NCBI RefSeq assembly: GCF_001936335.1
Contig: NZ_CP018888.1
Location: 186,001-250,000, forward strand
Reading direction: 5' to 3'
Source of the DNA: Amylolactobacillus amylophilus DSM 20533 = JCM 1125
GTDB lineage: Bacteria; Bacillota; Bacilli; Lactobacillales; Lactobacillaceae
Length of the DNA stretch: 64,000 nt
The notes under the pieces are model-generated. The model was given only the letters and a program-made list of their open reading frames with translations. It ran no database searches and was not told where the DNA came from. Of the stretch, positions 27,452 to 36,995 are shown piece after piece. The first letter of the stretch is position 1. Each line of letters opens with the position of its first letter. The position numbers and the translations under genes were made by a program.

Positions 27452-28357
27452 ATGAACAGATTAGTAAAAAAAGTAGGAGTGGTCCTCGGTGTAGCCGGAC
27501 TCTCATTGACACTCGCTGCATGCTCAAACGACAAAACAGTCGTTAGTTATAAAGGTGGTAAAATCACCCAAAGTGAGTTCTACGATGAACTGAAGAAATC
27601 ATCTTCAGGCCAATCAACTCTTGCAAACATGATTATTGAGAAATCCTTGGATGAACAATATGGTGACAAGGTCTCAAGCAAAAAGGTCACGAAGGAATTC
27701 AACAACTACAAAAAGCAATACGGTTCCCAATTCGATTCAGTTCTGACCCAGAATGGTTTGACCCAAGCAACATTCAAGAAGAATATCAGAACTAACATGT
27801 TGACGGAAGTTGCTTTAAAAGACTTGAAGAAGGTTACTGCTAAACAAGAACAAAAGGCTTGGAAGAGCTTCGAACCTAAAGTAACCGTACAACATATCCT
27901 CGTTGAGAAGGAAGACACAGCTAAGACTATTATCGCCGAATTAGACAAGGGTACGAGTTTCAAGTCGTTGGCTAAGAAATATTCGACTGATGATGCAACA
28001 AAAGAAGACGCAGGCAAGTTACCCGCTTTTGACAACAGCGATACCACGCTCGACTCCACATTTAAGGAAGCTGCATTCAAGTTGAAGCAAGGCGAATACA
28101 CGAAGACGGCTGTGAAGACAGAATACGGCTACCACGTAATCAAGATGATTAAGCGCCCAGCTAAGGGAACTTTGAAGGAAAGAAAAGCTGAAATCGATAA
28201 GCAAATCTATGATTCATGGCTCCAAGATTCTACTGTAATGCAGGGTGTCATTGCGAAGGTCTTGAAGAAGGCTGATCCAAACATCAAGGATAGCGACCTG
28301 AAGAGTGTATTATCCCAGTATGCAACATCAACAACTTCATCAAGCGTTTCTAAGTAA
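27452..28357 (+). CDS. prsA: Foldase lipoprotein PrsA
   Basis: Peptidyl-prolyl isomerase lipoprotein that folds secreted proteins outside the membrane. The 301-residue protein has a lipoprotein signal peptide (KKVGVVLGVAGLSLTLAACSND, lipobox LAAC near residue 24) and a central parvulin domain (VTVQHILVEKEDTAKTII ... GYHVIKMIKR, about 145-235). The C-terminal tail is Ser/Thr-rich. It lies beside yhaM and ecs/hit, as in Bacillus. Confidence 0.96.
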   Translation: MNRLVKKVGVVLGVAGLSLTLAACSNDKTVVSYKGGKITQSEFYDELKKSSSGQSTLANMIIEKSLDEQYGDKVSSKKVTKEFNNYKKQYGSQFDSVLTQNGLTQATFKKNIRTNMLTEVALKDLKKVTAKQEQKAWKSFEPKVTVQHILVEKEDTAKTIIAELDKGTSFKSLAKKYSTDDATKEDAGKLPAFDNSDTTLDSTFKEAAFKLKQGEYTKTAVKTEYGYHVIKMIKRPAKGTLKERKAEIDKQIYDSWLQDSTVMQGVIAKVLKKADPNIKDSDLKSVLSQYATSTTSSSVSK

Positions 28358-28382
28358 GTTTTAGTACAAGAATTTATCAACC

Positions 28383-28420
28383 AAAAAGAGCAAATCCATT
28401 AAATGGGTTTGCTCTTTTAT
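28383..28420. terminator. Bidirectional terminator between prsA and yhaM
   Basis: AAGAGCAAATCCATT pairs with AATGGGTTTGCTCTT (one G-T). T-runs flank both sides (CTCTTTTATAT on plus, CTCTTTTTGG on minus), serving both convergent genes. Confidence 0.88.
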
Positions 28421-28430
28421 ATACATTAAA

Positions 28431-29381
28431 TTATTCGCTTAATTTTGGCTTATAGAAGCGCCGATTATCCAAGGCGAAAATACGGTCCGTGTATTGCCCT
28501 GGAGTGGTCTTGTCTAAGGCTTCCGTCATCATGTAGAGGGATGCATCCAACATATCGATCTCATGTAACACATCTGCCTCCATGAGTGCTGGTCGGACAG
28601 GCGAGCCGTACTCCTGCAGACCGTGATGCGAGAGGACCATGTGCCGCAAGACTAAGAAGTCCTCTGACTGCTCGTCTATCTTCAACTCCGTGGCCGCTTT
28701 GATGATTTCCTCGTCTATCAAGACAATATGACCAATCAGATTCCCGGTGACTGTATATTCTGTTCCCACGGGACCCGTTAACTCGATGGTCTTACCCAAG
28801 TCATGGAGAATCGTACCGGCCAAAAGTAACGGCTTATTTAGCTGCGGATATAGTGCACTAATTGACTGGGCCAACCGGACCATGCTCAGTGTGTGGAAAG
28901 CTAACCCACCCTTAATCGCATGATGGTTAGTTTTAGCAGCGGGATAGGAATAGAAATTTATCTGGTACTTCTGCAACAGAAAACGCACAATTCTATTCCA
29001 AGTTGGATTCGTAATTTCAAAAACGTCCTTGTTCAGTTCTGCTTGCATATCCTCCACCGAGATTGGCGCGGCTTTGACAAATTGGCTCATATCAAAGCCC
29101 TCTTCCTCACCAACCAACCGGAGACCGTATATTTTGACTTGTGGCGTATTCTGGTAAAGCTCCTTCTTCCCACTTAGCTCGACCACGGTACCGCTCTGGT
29201 AGTTATCGACGTCGGTAGAAGATGCATCCCAAAAATTACCCCTAATTTGCCCGGAAGTATCCTCGAATGTTAAAGCCAGGTACTGTTTCCCGGTCTTCGT
29301 CGTCCGCACATCTGCATGTTTCAGTAAGACAACGATATCCATTTCCTCGTCGACATTATATTCACTAATTTTTTTCAGCAT
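28431..29381 (-). CDS. yhaM: 3'-5' exoribonuclease YhaM
   Basis: Exonuclease acting on RNA and single-stranded DNA. The 316-residue protein has an N-terminal OB fold (VVLLKHADVRTTKTGKQYLALTF-like, residues 16-80) and an HD domain with HHAIKGGLAFHTLSM, LAGTILHDLGKTIEL and HMVLSHHGLQEYGSP metal-ligand segments. Typical length (314 in Bacillus). Immediately downstream of yhaN in a likely yhaO-yhaN-yhaM operon. Confidence 0.95.
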   Translation of the reverse strand: MLKKISEYNVDEEMDIVVLLKHADVRTTKTGKQYLALTFEDTSGQIRGNFWDASSTDVDNYQSGTVVELSGKKELYQNTPQVKIYGLRLVGEEEGFDMSQFVKAAPISVEDMQAELNKDVFEITNPTWNRIVRFLLQKYQINFYSYPAAKTNHHAIKGGLAFHTLSMVRLAQSISALYPQLNKPLLLAGTILHDLGKTIELTGPVGTEYTVTGNLIGHIVLIDEEIIKAATELKIDEQSEDFLVLRHMVLSHHGLQEYGSPVRPALMEADVLHEIDMLDASLYMMTEALDKTTPGQYTDRIFALDNRRFYKPKLSE

Positions 29382-29396
29382 AAAACTCCTTACAAT

Positions 29397-31922
29397 CTAT
29401 AACCTGACTATTTGATTTTCCGCAAACAATTGAACAATCTCGGCGCGTGCCGTAAACACCAATATTTGGTGTTTCTGCCCCAACTCCGCCAACAGTTCTT
29501 TCATATATTGTACCCGTTGATCGTCGAAATTGACAAATGCATCATCGATAATAATTGGCAAATTAATCTCATCTTCGATCTGTTCGATGAAGGCCAACTT
29601 CAACGCAAAGTACAGTTGTTCACTTGTGCCTCTTGACAATTGACTTGGTGTGAGCTTCTGCTTTCTCACCGAATTCTGCACGGTAATTTTATCATTAATA
29701 TGCAACACGTCATATTGACCACCCGACAGAATTTTCATGTACTTCTGGCTCGCTACGGCCATTTTAGGGAATCGATTCTGACTCGCCAAATTAAGCATTG
29801 AATTAATCCATTGTGCTGCCAATTTGTGACTCAACCAGTCAACAACGTCCTCCTGAATTTGATCTTTCTGATCTTGAACCGCCGTCTGAGCCGCGATTAC
29901 TGCCCGATCATCACCGAGGAGTGCCTGTTGACTATTGATATCCGCTAATTGTTGCTGGAGCTCATTTACATTGTCGGTAACCGCGGTCTGCATGCTTTTC
30001 TTCTGCTCAAGTGTTGAAAGTAACTCAGCGGGTACAAAATCTGGTGCCGTCAGTCGTTCAAAGTCACTACCAAGAATATGCTTCAAGTTTGCCCGCTTCT
30101 CGCTATTCTGCTGCTGTTTGCGATATTTGTCACTCGTCTCCTGAAAGCTGTCAAAGCTCTCCTCACTATTCTGCGTCAAAATAGCTCGAAGAGCATCCTC
30201 CTTGGCGGCCAAGTCGGCACCTAATTCGCGCAGTAGATTCTGGTTGGCTGTCAAACTACTTTCTAATTGGTTCTCATGTTCCAGTCGCGCCTTTAACTGC
30301 TGCACATACTGTTTGATTGACGACCAATTGTTCAAATCAAGTTCTTGCGGTAATATGCTGACGGCGAGCCTGTCTAAGTACTGATCAATCTTTTTCTGGT
30401 TATCAGCTACCTGCTGCTGGAGGAATTTAATGTGATTACTCTTATCGTTAATCGTGCTTGCCTGGACCAGCAGGCCGTTTAAGTCACGCGGCAATTCAAT
30501 CCCATACTGGGTCACAAATTGGTTGATTTGCTCCGTCAATAAATTATGTTGATCGCTGTCTGAATTGTCAGAGCGTATATCCGTGGTATTTTTGTTTCGG
30601 ACGAAGAACGCGAGACCTGAGGCCCCCACAGCGGCGATGAATAATAACAGGCCAACCATGGCGTGTCCAGTAAACAGCAGGGCTAAGCCGCCCACCAGTA
30701 GTATGGCCGCGACCCCAACTGTCACATTTTGAAGCAGATTGGGTTGCATAGTGTTATTAGCAGTTGCCTGTCGCTTCTCCTCCGCCTTTCGCTGCTCTTC
30801 TTGTAAATTACGAATGGCGGCGAAGTCAGTCCGCATCTGGTCAATTTGTGTTGCATCCAACTGATTAATTTGGCGTAATTCCGGCTGATAAATATAAAGT
30901 TGTTCTAGCGACGCTTGCTCATTTGAGATCTGCTTTGCCGAGTCCCCATCAAGCTGCTCTAGGTGATTTATTTCTGACCATTCGTCCACCACTGCCTTTG
31001 TATCTTCATTAGTCACTACCCGAGATTTTTGCAACGCTTCAATCTGATTTTTGAGCTGTGCAACCTGATTTTTGATTGATTCTTGTTCGCTAATTAACGC
31101 CGTGGCCCTTTGAAAGCTGGCTTCGTCGAATTCTACTACTTGACTAGACTGCTGTAATAACTTGTACTCGCCCAGCAGGCCGATTTTGTCTGCCAGTTTT
31201 TGTTCTTGGCGAATGGCCTCTGTGAGCTCGCGATCCTTTTTCTTCGCTGCCTGTAACTTGGCCTGAAATGGCTCTTTCTGCCGCGTCAATTCCAAATACG
31301 CCTGTGCCTGATTGCCGTTAGAAAGAACCGCATCCTCCAGTTGCGTTAACTGTGTTAATTCCTGATTTAGCGGTAATTTCTGTCCTCGTGGCTTATATAT
31401 TTGATCCGCTTTTTTAGCGAATTGTGCTGCTAACTTCATCAACTCAGCACTATTGCTCGCACCCAGGTGATTAATCTGTGTCACAATCTCAGACTGATTA
31501 AGACTCATAATCTGGCCTAATGTATGCTGATCAAAGATAAAGGACTCACCAAAAAATTGCTGGTCGATTTGGTGAATTTGGCAAAAAAATGTCGCGCTAG
31601 GTACTTCAGTACCGTTGAAGAATACTCGGAGATTACCCGCCTGCGCATTCTTGGCCTGCAAGCGTTCCAGTACCCACTCGTTCTCGTCATCCCTAAAAGT
31701 CAGCTGGCCGCCATAAACGTTTGGATTGGTCTCAAATTGATAGTAGTCGAAGTTCTTGCTACTTTTCCTGGCAAAACCAAACATGATCTGGTTGATGAAT
31801 GCAACAAGTGTGCTTTTACCCGCCTCGTTCAGTCCAAAGAAAACGGTACTGCCAGGTGTTAAATCGAATACCTGATCACGAAATTTACCGAAATTACGCA
31901 CCTTAATTTGACTAATCTGCAT
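29397..31922 (-). CDS. yhaN: Rad50/SbcC-like ATPase (YhaN)
   Basis: Large SMC-type ATPase, 841 residues from ATG 31922. The N-terminal half-site has Walker A FFGLNEAGKSTLVAFINQ. Long coiled-coil arms fill the middle, with an unusual hydrophobic hairpin (VTVGVAAILLVGGLALLFTG and VGLLLFIAAVGASGLAFF, about 435-480) that looks like two membrane helices. The C-terminal half has the signature LSRGTSEQLYFALKLAF and Walker B PIIIDDAFVNFD. It overlaps yhaO by 11 bases. The pair probably forms a Mre11-Rad50-like nuclease, tethered to the membrane if the hairpin is real. Confidence 0.88.
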   Translation of the reverse strand: MQISQIKVRNFGKFRDQVFDLTPGSTVFFGLNEAGKSTLVAFINQIMFGFARKSSKNFDYYQFETNPNVYGGQLTFRDDENEWVLERLQAKNAQAGNLRVFFNGTEVPSATFFCQIHQIDQQFFGESFIFDQHTLGQIMSLNQSEIVTQINHLGASNSAELMKLAAQFAKKADQIYKPRGQKLPLNQELTQLTQLEDAVLSNGNQAQAYLELTRQKEPFQAKLQAAKKKDRELTEAIRQEQKLADKIGLLGEYKLLQQSSQVVEFDEASFQRATALISEQESIKNQVAQLKNQIEALQKSRVVTNEDTKAVVDEWSEINHLEQLDGDSAKQISNEQASLEQLYIYQPELRQINQLDATQIDQMRTDFAAIRNLQEEQRKAEEKRQATANNTMQPNLLQNVTVGVAAILLVGGLALLFTGHAMVGLLLFIAAVGASGLAFFVRNKNTTDIRSDNSDSDQHNLLTEQINQFVTQYGIELPRDLNGLLVQASTINDKSNHIKFLQQQVADNQKKIDQYLDRLAVSILPQELDLNNWSSIKQYVQQLKARLEHENQLESSLTANQNLLRELGADLAAKEDALRAILTQNSEESFDSFQETSDKYRKQQQNSEKRANLKHILGSDFERLTAPDFVPAELLSTLEQKKSMQTAVTDNVNELQQQLADINSQQALLGDDRAVIAAQTAVQDQKDQIQEDVVDWLSHKLAAQWINSMLNLASQNRFPKMAVASQKYMKILSGGQYDVLHINDKITVQNSVRKQKLTPSQLSRGTSEQLYFALKLAFIEQIEDEINLPIIIDDAFVNFDDQRVQYMKELLAELGQKHQILVFTARAEIVQLFAENQIVRL

Positions 31923-33126
31923 CCCGCGTTTCCCCCATCTCCTGTTGTAATAAGAGCTCGGCCTGTTCAACGAGCCGTTTAATTGTCGTAGGATCGGCCA
32001 GGAAGTCGGCGATGAACCCGTGCTTCATTAGTGGCTTAGCAAGCTCTTGCACCTCTTCCGGCGTAAATGTGCGCTGCCGTGCTTCCTCCAGGTACTGCTG
32101 GTCTAAATTATTAAGTTGCAGGTGCCGCTTTACGGCAAAGTGGACCCGAACAAGATAACTTGCAGAGCTTATCTTCTGACTGAGGTAATTCAAAATAGCT
32201 GGGTCCAGCAACAGATCGTGCAATTCCTTTTCGAGCACCTCGCTGTTTCTAATAGTCAATGTGATTAGGCTGCGTGTCGGCTCATCCTTTAGCACATCGT
32301 CTACCTGTGCAATAATTGTGGCAAAAAGGAGTTCCTTAGTCAGATTATTGGGTAAATCTAGCGTGATAGTTTGCCAAATAAAAATACTGGTAGCAACAAA
32401 CTTACTGGTGGTATGACCATTTTCATCGACAGTTAACTCGTAGAATCCTTTAGTACCTGGCTCGTTCACGTGCCTCCCCTGCAGATTACCGGGATAGATA
32501 ATTAATGGATTGGAACTCAGTACTTGGCGGAGATGAATATGCCCAAGGGCAAAGTAATCATAATTCTTATTATTCAGTTCCGTTAACGAGAACGGCGCAT
32601 AGTTGTCGACCCCACTCTGGTCACCAGCCGCACTGCCATGGAGCATACCAATCGTGTAGTGCCCTGGAACTTTCGCCGGAAAATATTGTACCACGTCCTC
32701 AGTAATATGATTCCGTACGTAACTAAAACCAATCACGTCAACGACCGTACCGTCTTTGGCTGTAATTGTACTTGTCGCAACATTTTCGTCGAAAATGTGT
32801 ACGAATTGCCCAGACTGAACCAACAGGTTCTCTGGTGTCATATAATCATGATTACCAAACGAAATAAATGTGTGAATTCGTGCCTTAGTGAGCCGTTCAA
32901 TCTCCCTCATGAGGAATAGCTGGGTGGCCGGCACCGGATTGTTCGAATCAAACGTATCACCGACCAACAACACGAAATCGACGTCTCGCGTTATGGCCAC
33001 ATCAACCATCTTCGTAAACGCCGCCTTTGTTGATTCTTGTATTTCTTGGTGTGCTGCTTGTGGTAAAAAAGAAAGCCCACCAAATGGACTATCTAAGTGT
33101 GCATCTGCGACATGTAAAAATTTCAT
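31912..33126 (-). CDS. yhaO: Mre11/SbcD-like metallophosphoesterase (YhaO)
   Basis: The 404-residue nuclease partner of YhaN. Metallophosphoesterase motifs are in order: FLHVADAHLDSPFGGL (DxH), LLVGDTFDSNNP, ISFGNHDYMTP (GNHD), IGMLHGS and ALGHIHLRQ (GHxH). The C-terminal part (residues about 280-404) would bind the ATPase. Own start at ATG 33126. Role in DNA repair is inferred from family. Confidence 0.9.
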   Translation of the reverse strand: MKFLHVADAHLDSPFGGLSFLPQAAHQEIQESTKAAFTKMVDVAITRDVDFVLLVGDTFDSNNPVPATQLFLMREIERLTKARIHTFISFGNHDYMTPENLLVQSGQFVHIFDENVATSTITAKDGTVVDVIGFSYVRNHITEDVVQYFPAKVPGHYTIGMLHGSAAGDQSGVDNYAPFSLTELNNKNYDYFALGHIHLRQVLSSNPLIIYPGNLQGRHVNEPGTKGFYELTVDENGHTTSKFVATSIFIWQTITLDLPNNLTKELLFATIIAQVDDVLKDEPTRSLITLTIRNSEVLEKELHDLLLDPAILNYLSQKISSASYLVRVHFAVKRHLQLNNLDQQYLEEARQRTFTPEEVQELAKPLMKHGFIADFLADPTTIKRLVEQAELLLQQEMGETRDAD

Positions 33127-33140
33127 ATTATCCTGATTCT

Positions 33141-33176
33141 AAAAAAAGGCAACAAAACTTAATTTGTCGCCAATCT
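33141..33176 (-). terminator. Terminator after the YheA-family gene
   Basis: Minus strand GGCGACAAA-TTAAG(T)-TTTGTTGCC (one G-T pair) followed by TTTTTTT, just after the stop at 33180. Confidence 0.75.
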
Positions 33177-33179
33177 TGG

Positions 33180-33530
33180 TTAATTATTTAATTCACTGTA
33201 CAGTTGATCTAATGGTCTGGTCATCGCCTGCTGGATTTGTTGTAATAATTGGAACATCATCTGTTCTTTTTCCATCAAGTTGGCAATATTCTGGTTACCG
33301 TTCATCTGTTCACTGTACTCTTTGAATTTGGCGTCATCCTCAGCAGTTACTTCTTGACCGCTCATTTGCTTATTCTGCAGGGATGCTTGAAATTGCATTA
33401 CTTCTCGGTATAACTTTAGGTCCTCTTCATTACCCTTAAGTTGCTCAACTGCCTCCTGGACAGCTTGAAACTCTGGAAGTTGTTTCAAGTCCTCTGCAAC
33501 TTTATTGGTAGAGTCAAAAATATTAATCAA
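33180..33530 (-). CDS. YheA/YmcA family protein (UPF0342)
   Basis: A 116-residue helical protein. I start at TTG 33530 (INIFDSTNKVAEDLKQLPEF), ten bases after AAAGGA; the longer open frame upstream overlaps the penicillin-binding protein gene and has no ribosome binding site. The Gln-rich helices LPEFQAVQEAVEQLKG and MMFQLLQQIQQAMTRPL match UPF0342 (com_ylbF superfamily). Relatives (YlbF/YmcA) are linked to RNA decay and competence, but YheA itself is not characterised. Confidence 0.8.
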   Translation of the reverse strand: MINIFDSTNKVAEDLKQLPEFQAVQEAVEQLKGNEEDLKLYREVMQFQASLQNKQMSGQEVTAEDDAKFKEYSEQMNGNQNIANLMEKEQMMFQLLQQIQQAMTRPLDQLYSELNN

Positions 33531-33546
33531 ATTTTCTGGTTCCTTT

Positions 33547-35661
33547 CTACTGGCCAAATAGCCCTTTAGCATCATTATACCATTCACCAAGTGTTTTGCC
33601 TGCTTCTTCAAAGCCATTTTGAATATTTTCACTCACATGACCGAACCAACGGCCCGAATGGCCTTCCTGACCATTCTGCTGCACCATTTGCTGTGCACTA
33701 GTTTCCGAGAAGTCCGTGCGGGCGGTATACGGCAAGATATTTTCCATCACGGCCTTAAACACCGGTGCGACACCATTGGCAGATGTACCAACTAGAAAAT
33801 GATTTTGATTTGTTTTGTCAAAGCCAATCCATGTCGCCACAACGATATCCGGCGTGTAACCCACAATCCACTGGTCCTTCGTACCATAGCCGTAGCTATC
33901 TGGCACCTCGGTCGATCCGGTCTTACCGGCCACAGTATAACCATAAGGTTTGGCGGACATCCCGCTCCCGGCACTAAACACGCCCAGGAGCATACTGGTC
34001 ATCTCTTGACTAACCTTTTCAGAGAGGATGCGATGGTTCTTGTTTGCCGTGTTGTTCACCAGTACCTTACCACTAGCATCAACGATTTTAGTGATAAAAG
34101 AGGTTTGGTTCGCAATATTACCGTCATTAGCAAATGTAGTATACGCCTTAGCCATTTGCATTGGCGATACCCCGGTACTCAAGCCACCTAGAGCAAGCGC
34201 CAAGTTTTGATCATTCTTGTGCACGGTTACGCCGAAGTTCTCAACCGACTTCACCCCACGACTAACGCCAATCTTATCGAGCAACCAGACAGCGGGAACG
34301 TTCATGCTCTGGGCTAGTGCATCATACATTGGAACCTCGTTTCGATAGACGTTATCCACATTCTCCGGTCGATATTTATTACTACCAAAGTCCTGCAGCT
34401 TGTCTGAGAGTAGTGAATCGTAGTGATAGCCAGCCTGTAAAGCAGGTGCGTACACAGCGAGAGGCTTGATTGAGGATCCCGGTTGGCGCTTAATCTGGGT
34501 CGCACGATTATAGCCACGGAAAACGTGTTCACCACGGCCTCCAACCACGGCCTGCACCGCACCAGTTTTTGGATCAACAGCAACGGATGCACCCTGGACA
34601 ATGGTTCCATCTGCGGCGTTCTTTGGGAACAAGGTGTCGTTCTTAAACGTCGTCTGCATCTGTTGTTGATAATTCTGATCGAGTGAAGTGTATATCTTGA
34701 GGCCGCGGTTCATGACGTCCTCTTCCTTCAGGCCATAACGATCGATGGCCTCAGAAATTACTGCGTCGAAATAGTAGGGGAACTTATAGCCATCTTCTTG
34801 GTAATAGGTATCCTTCAGAGCCAAGCTGGTCGCTCGGGCCTGCTTCATCTGCCCCTCGGTTATCTTATGGTTATCTTTCATCAACGACAACACCAGATTT
34901 CTCCTAGAGATAGCGTTGTCCATGTGATCTATCGGGTTATAAAAGCTTGGACTCCGCAGCATCGCAGCAAGGGTTGCGGCCTCCGACAGTGTGACGTCAC
35001 TGGCATCCTTACCGAAGTAGCGCCGACTAGCATCCTGCACACCCCATACACCATATCCAAAGTATGAATTATTGAGATACATCGCCAAAATATCGGATTT
35101 CGAATACTTATTTGTGATTTCTATCGCGTAGAATAGCTCCTCGACTTTACGGCTCAGTGTCTGAACCTGCGTTAACAGTGCATTTTTAGCCAACTGCTGG
35201 GTAATGGTTGAGCCACCACCAGCATACCGATTGAGTAGCTTACCGACGAAGGCACGCCCAATTCCCTTAATACTGAAGCCACAGTTCTGGTAGAACGACC
35301 GATCCTCGGTAGAAATCACGGCATTCTCAATATTATCGGAAATTTGATCGAGCTCGACGTAGTTTCCCTTCTGGGAATAGAGCGAACCGGCCTTTTGCCC
35401 ATTGGCGTCATAAATCGCAGTCGTAGTCTGCAGCGACTGTTTCATCCCACCAATATTTGCTGTTTTTACTTTAATTGTGTAATAAGATGTAGTAATAAGG
35501 ACAAGTAGTAAACCAATCAGGATGACGAAACGCACAATCTGGAATCGGTGATTGATGGCCTTCAACCACCGCCACAGTTTGGCCCAGTAAGGGGCAATAA
35601 AGTGGAAGATGCGCTTAATTATCTGGCCTACTTTTGTCAAAAAAGTCGGATTTTCGTTCAT
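33547..35661 (-). CDS. Class A penicillin-binding protein
   Basis: Bifunctional glycosyltransferase and transpeptidase, 704 residues. A cytoplasmic N-terminus precedes one membrane helix (FVILIGLLLVLITTSYYTI, about 44-62). The GT51 domain has STEDRSFYQNCGFS and GGSTITQQLAKNALL. The transpeptidase has RQPGSSIKPLAVYAPAL with the active Ser, SMN in LAQSMNVPAVWLL, and KTGSTE. It matches the PBP2a/PBP1A group of lactobacilli. A Cys follows the catalytic Glu region where other family members usually have Gly or His. Last residues are free of a long linker. Confidence 0.94.
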   Translation of the reverse strand: MNENPTFLTKVGQIIKRIFHFIAPYWAKLWRWLKAINHRFQIVRFVILIGLLLVLITTSYYTIKVKTANIGGMKQSLQTTTAIYDANGQKAGSLYSQKGNYVELDQISDNIENAVISTEDRSFYQNCGFSIKGIGRAFVGKLLNRYAGGGSTITQQLAKNALLTQVQTLSRKVEELFYAIEITNKYSKSDILAMYLNNSYFGYGVWGVQDASRRYFGKDASDVTLSEAATLAAMLRSPSFYNPIDHMDNAISRRNLVLSLMKDNHKITEGQMKQARATSLALKDTYYQEDGYKFPYYFDAVISEAIDRYGLKEEDVMNRGLKIYTSLDQNYQQQMQTTFKNDTLFPKNAADGTIVQGASVAVDPKTGAVQAVVGGRGEHVFRGYNRATQIKRQPGSSIKPLAVYAPALQAGYHYDSLLSDKLQDFGSNKYRPENVDNVYRNEVPMYDALAQSMNVPAVWLLDKIGVSRGVKSVENFGVTVHKNDQNLALALGGLSTGVSPMQMAKAYTTFANDGNIANQTSFITKIVDASGKVLVNNTANKNHRILSEKVSQEMTSMLLGVFSAGSGMSAKPYGYTVAGKTGSTEVPDSYGYGTKDQWIVGYTPDIVVATWIGFDKTNQNHFLVGTSANGVAPVFKAVMENILPYTARTDFSETSAQQMVQQNGQEGHSGRWFGHVSENIQNGFEEAGKTLGEWYNDAKGLFGQ

Positions 35662-35749
35662 ATAACCCTCCGATGTCTACACAGATTTTAGCATACTCTG
35701 CATTAGTTAGAGAATTTAAACTAGAAAAAGAATGATGGTTTAACCAAAA

Positions 35750-36664
35750 ATGAAAACATCTTACAAGTTTGTCACGCAGTACCCAAAAGAACTAGAGCAA
35801 AAATCGGTGAGAGAAGTCATGCAGGACTTCCTGATTCCGAAAAAATGGCAGCATTATCTGAGAATTAATCGAGACATCTTGGTCAACGGGCACTACCGTT
35901 CCGTGAATAGTATGGTCAATCCAGGTGAGCTGCTCACATTGAACTTCAACGCCGTTGAATCAACCCAGCACGAGTACACGCCAAGCGGCCACTTGCCTGA
36001 AATTATTTACGAGGATGAAGACGTGGTGGTCATCAACAAGCCCCACGGACAGAAATCGCACCCCAACCGATTGGACGAGACAAATACGGCGCTAAATGAT
36101 GTCGCCACTTATCTCGCCCCCATGGAACAGACACCGTATGTAACCCACCGACTTGACATGTTAACCAGCGGATTATTGTTAATTGGTAAAAACCCGGTGG
36201 TTGTGCCCTTACTTAACAGACAACTGGTGCAGAAGACGATGCAACGCTTCTACCTCGCGCGGGTCAATCTCCTACCGAATAACAAGGCCAACTTGACTTT
36301 AAATAAGTCGAACTATATCGAAACGCCAATTGGCCAAGATATTAGCGATAAGCGAAAGCGCGCCATTAAAGAGACTGGGCTGAGCGCTCAAACCACGTAC
36401 CGCGTCTTAAAGATTGATGCTAAACAGCAAACGGCACTCCTGCACCTGAGCCTGGCGACCGGACGGACCCACCAAATTAGAGTTCATCTGGCAAGTATTG
36501 GCCTCCCGGTTTGTCGCGACCCGTTGTACAATCCACTGGTGCCACCCACTTTGGCGCAGTCGACTAGCGGAATTGAACTTCAGGCGTATCAATTGCACTT
36601 TCGAAAACCGTTGTCCTATGAGTTTGTAACTGTGACGCTACCAAAGCAATTATGGCTTAAGTAA
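35750..36664 (+). CDS. RluA/RluD-family pseudouridine synthase
   Basis: A 304-residue RNA pseudouridine synthase. N-terminal S4-like region (REVMQDFLIPKKWQHYLRIN ... VNPGELL), then motif I EDVVVINKPHGQKSHPN, the catalytic THRLDMLTSGLLLI (Asp in HRLD), and the late ATGRTHQIRVHLASIG. The target rRNA position is not determinable; the sequence resembles the YjbO/YhcT-type paralogues. Divergent from the penicillin-binding protein gene. Confidence 0.88.
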   Translation: MKTSYKFVTQYPKELEQKSVREVMQDFLIPKKWQHYLRINRDILVNGHYRSVNSMVNPGELLTLNFNAVESTQHEYTPSGHLPEIIYEDEDVVVINKPHGQKSHPNRLDETNTALNDVATYLAPMEQTPYVTHRLDMLTSGLLLIGKNPVVVPLLNRQLVQKTMQRFYLARVNLLPNNKANLTLNKSNYIETPIGQDISDKRKRAIKETGLSAQTTYRVLKIDAKQQTALLHLSLATGRTHQIRVHLASIGLPVCRDPLYNPLVPPTLAQSTSGIELQAYQLHFRKPLSYEFVTVTLPKQLWLK

Positions 36665-36674
36665 GCTAACGTAT

Positions 36675-36700
36675 AAAAAAATCGCCCGCTACGGGCGATT
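36675..36700 (-). terminator. Hairpin with a T-run on the minus strand
   Basis: ATCGCCCG-CTA-CGGGCGAT, a perfect 8-bp GC-rich stem. The T-run (TTTTTTT) follows on the minus strand. On the plus strand it is followed by TTAAAAAG, so its role for the gene that ends just before is uncertain. Confidence 0.6.
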
Positions 36701-36704
36701 AAAA

Positions 36705-36995
36705 AGTATAGTTGAAATTAATGATTGACGTCTTGCCAAATTCAGCCAGTGGGGTTACTGGCACTATTCGGTGTACATCCCAAAAATTTTGGACACAGGA
36801 ATATTTTAATTCCTGAATTTTTGGAACGCTTGTTTTTTATTTCGCTAATATATTCATAGGAGATATTAATTTACAAAATATCAAGAAAGGCTACATAATA
36901 GCGGTTACAATCATTAATTTCACTTTTAGTTGGGTTGTAATTTTCATTACAAAATTTATTTTACCTCATTTTGTGAAATAGTAAACAATAATCTG
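36705..36995. other. AT-rich intergenic stretch with IS-like end and a hydrophobic reading frame
   Basis: No convincing gene. It contains an interrupted inverted repeat at 36780-36824 (CCAAAAATT/AATTTTTGG and CAGGAAT/ATTCCTG) and, just before it, TGTACATCCCAAAAATTTTG, which resembles IS3-family ends. At 36858-36981 there is a reading frame for a ~36-residue hydrophobic peptide (LQNIKKGYIIAVTIINFTFS, then WVVIFITKFILPHFVK and TAG) with GGAGA before it, but no normal start codon. Confidence 0.4.

Noticed and set aside
33799-34191. A 130-codon frame antisense to the penicillin-binding protein gene
   Set aside because: No start signal and no recognisable protein features; the opposite strand has the KTG and SMN motifs in frame.
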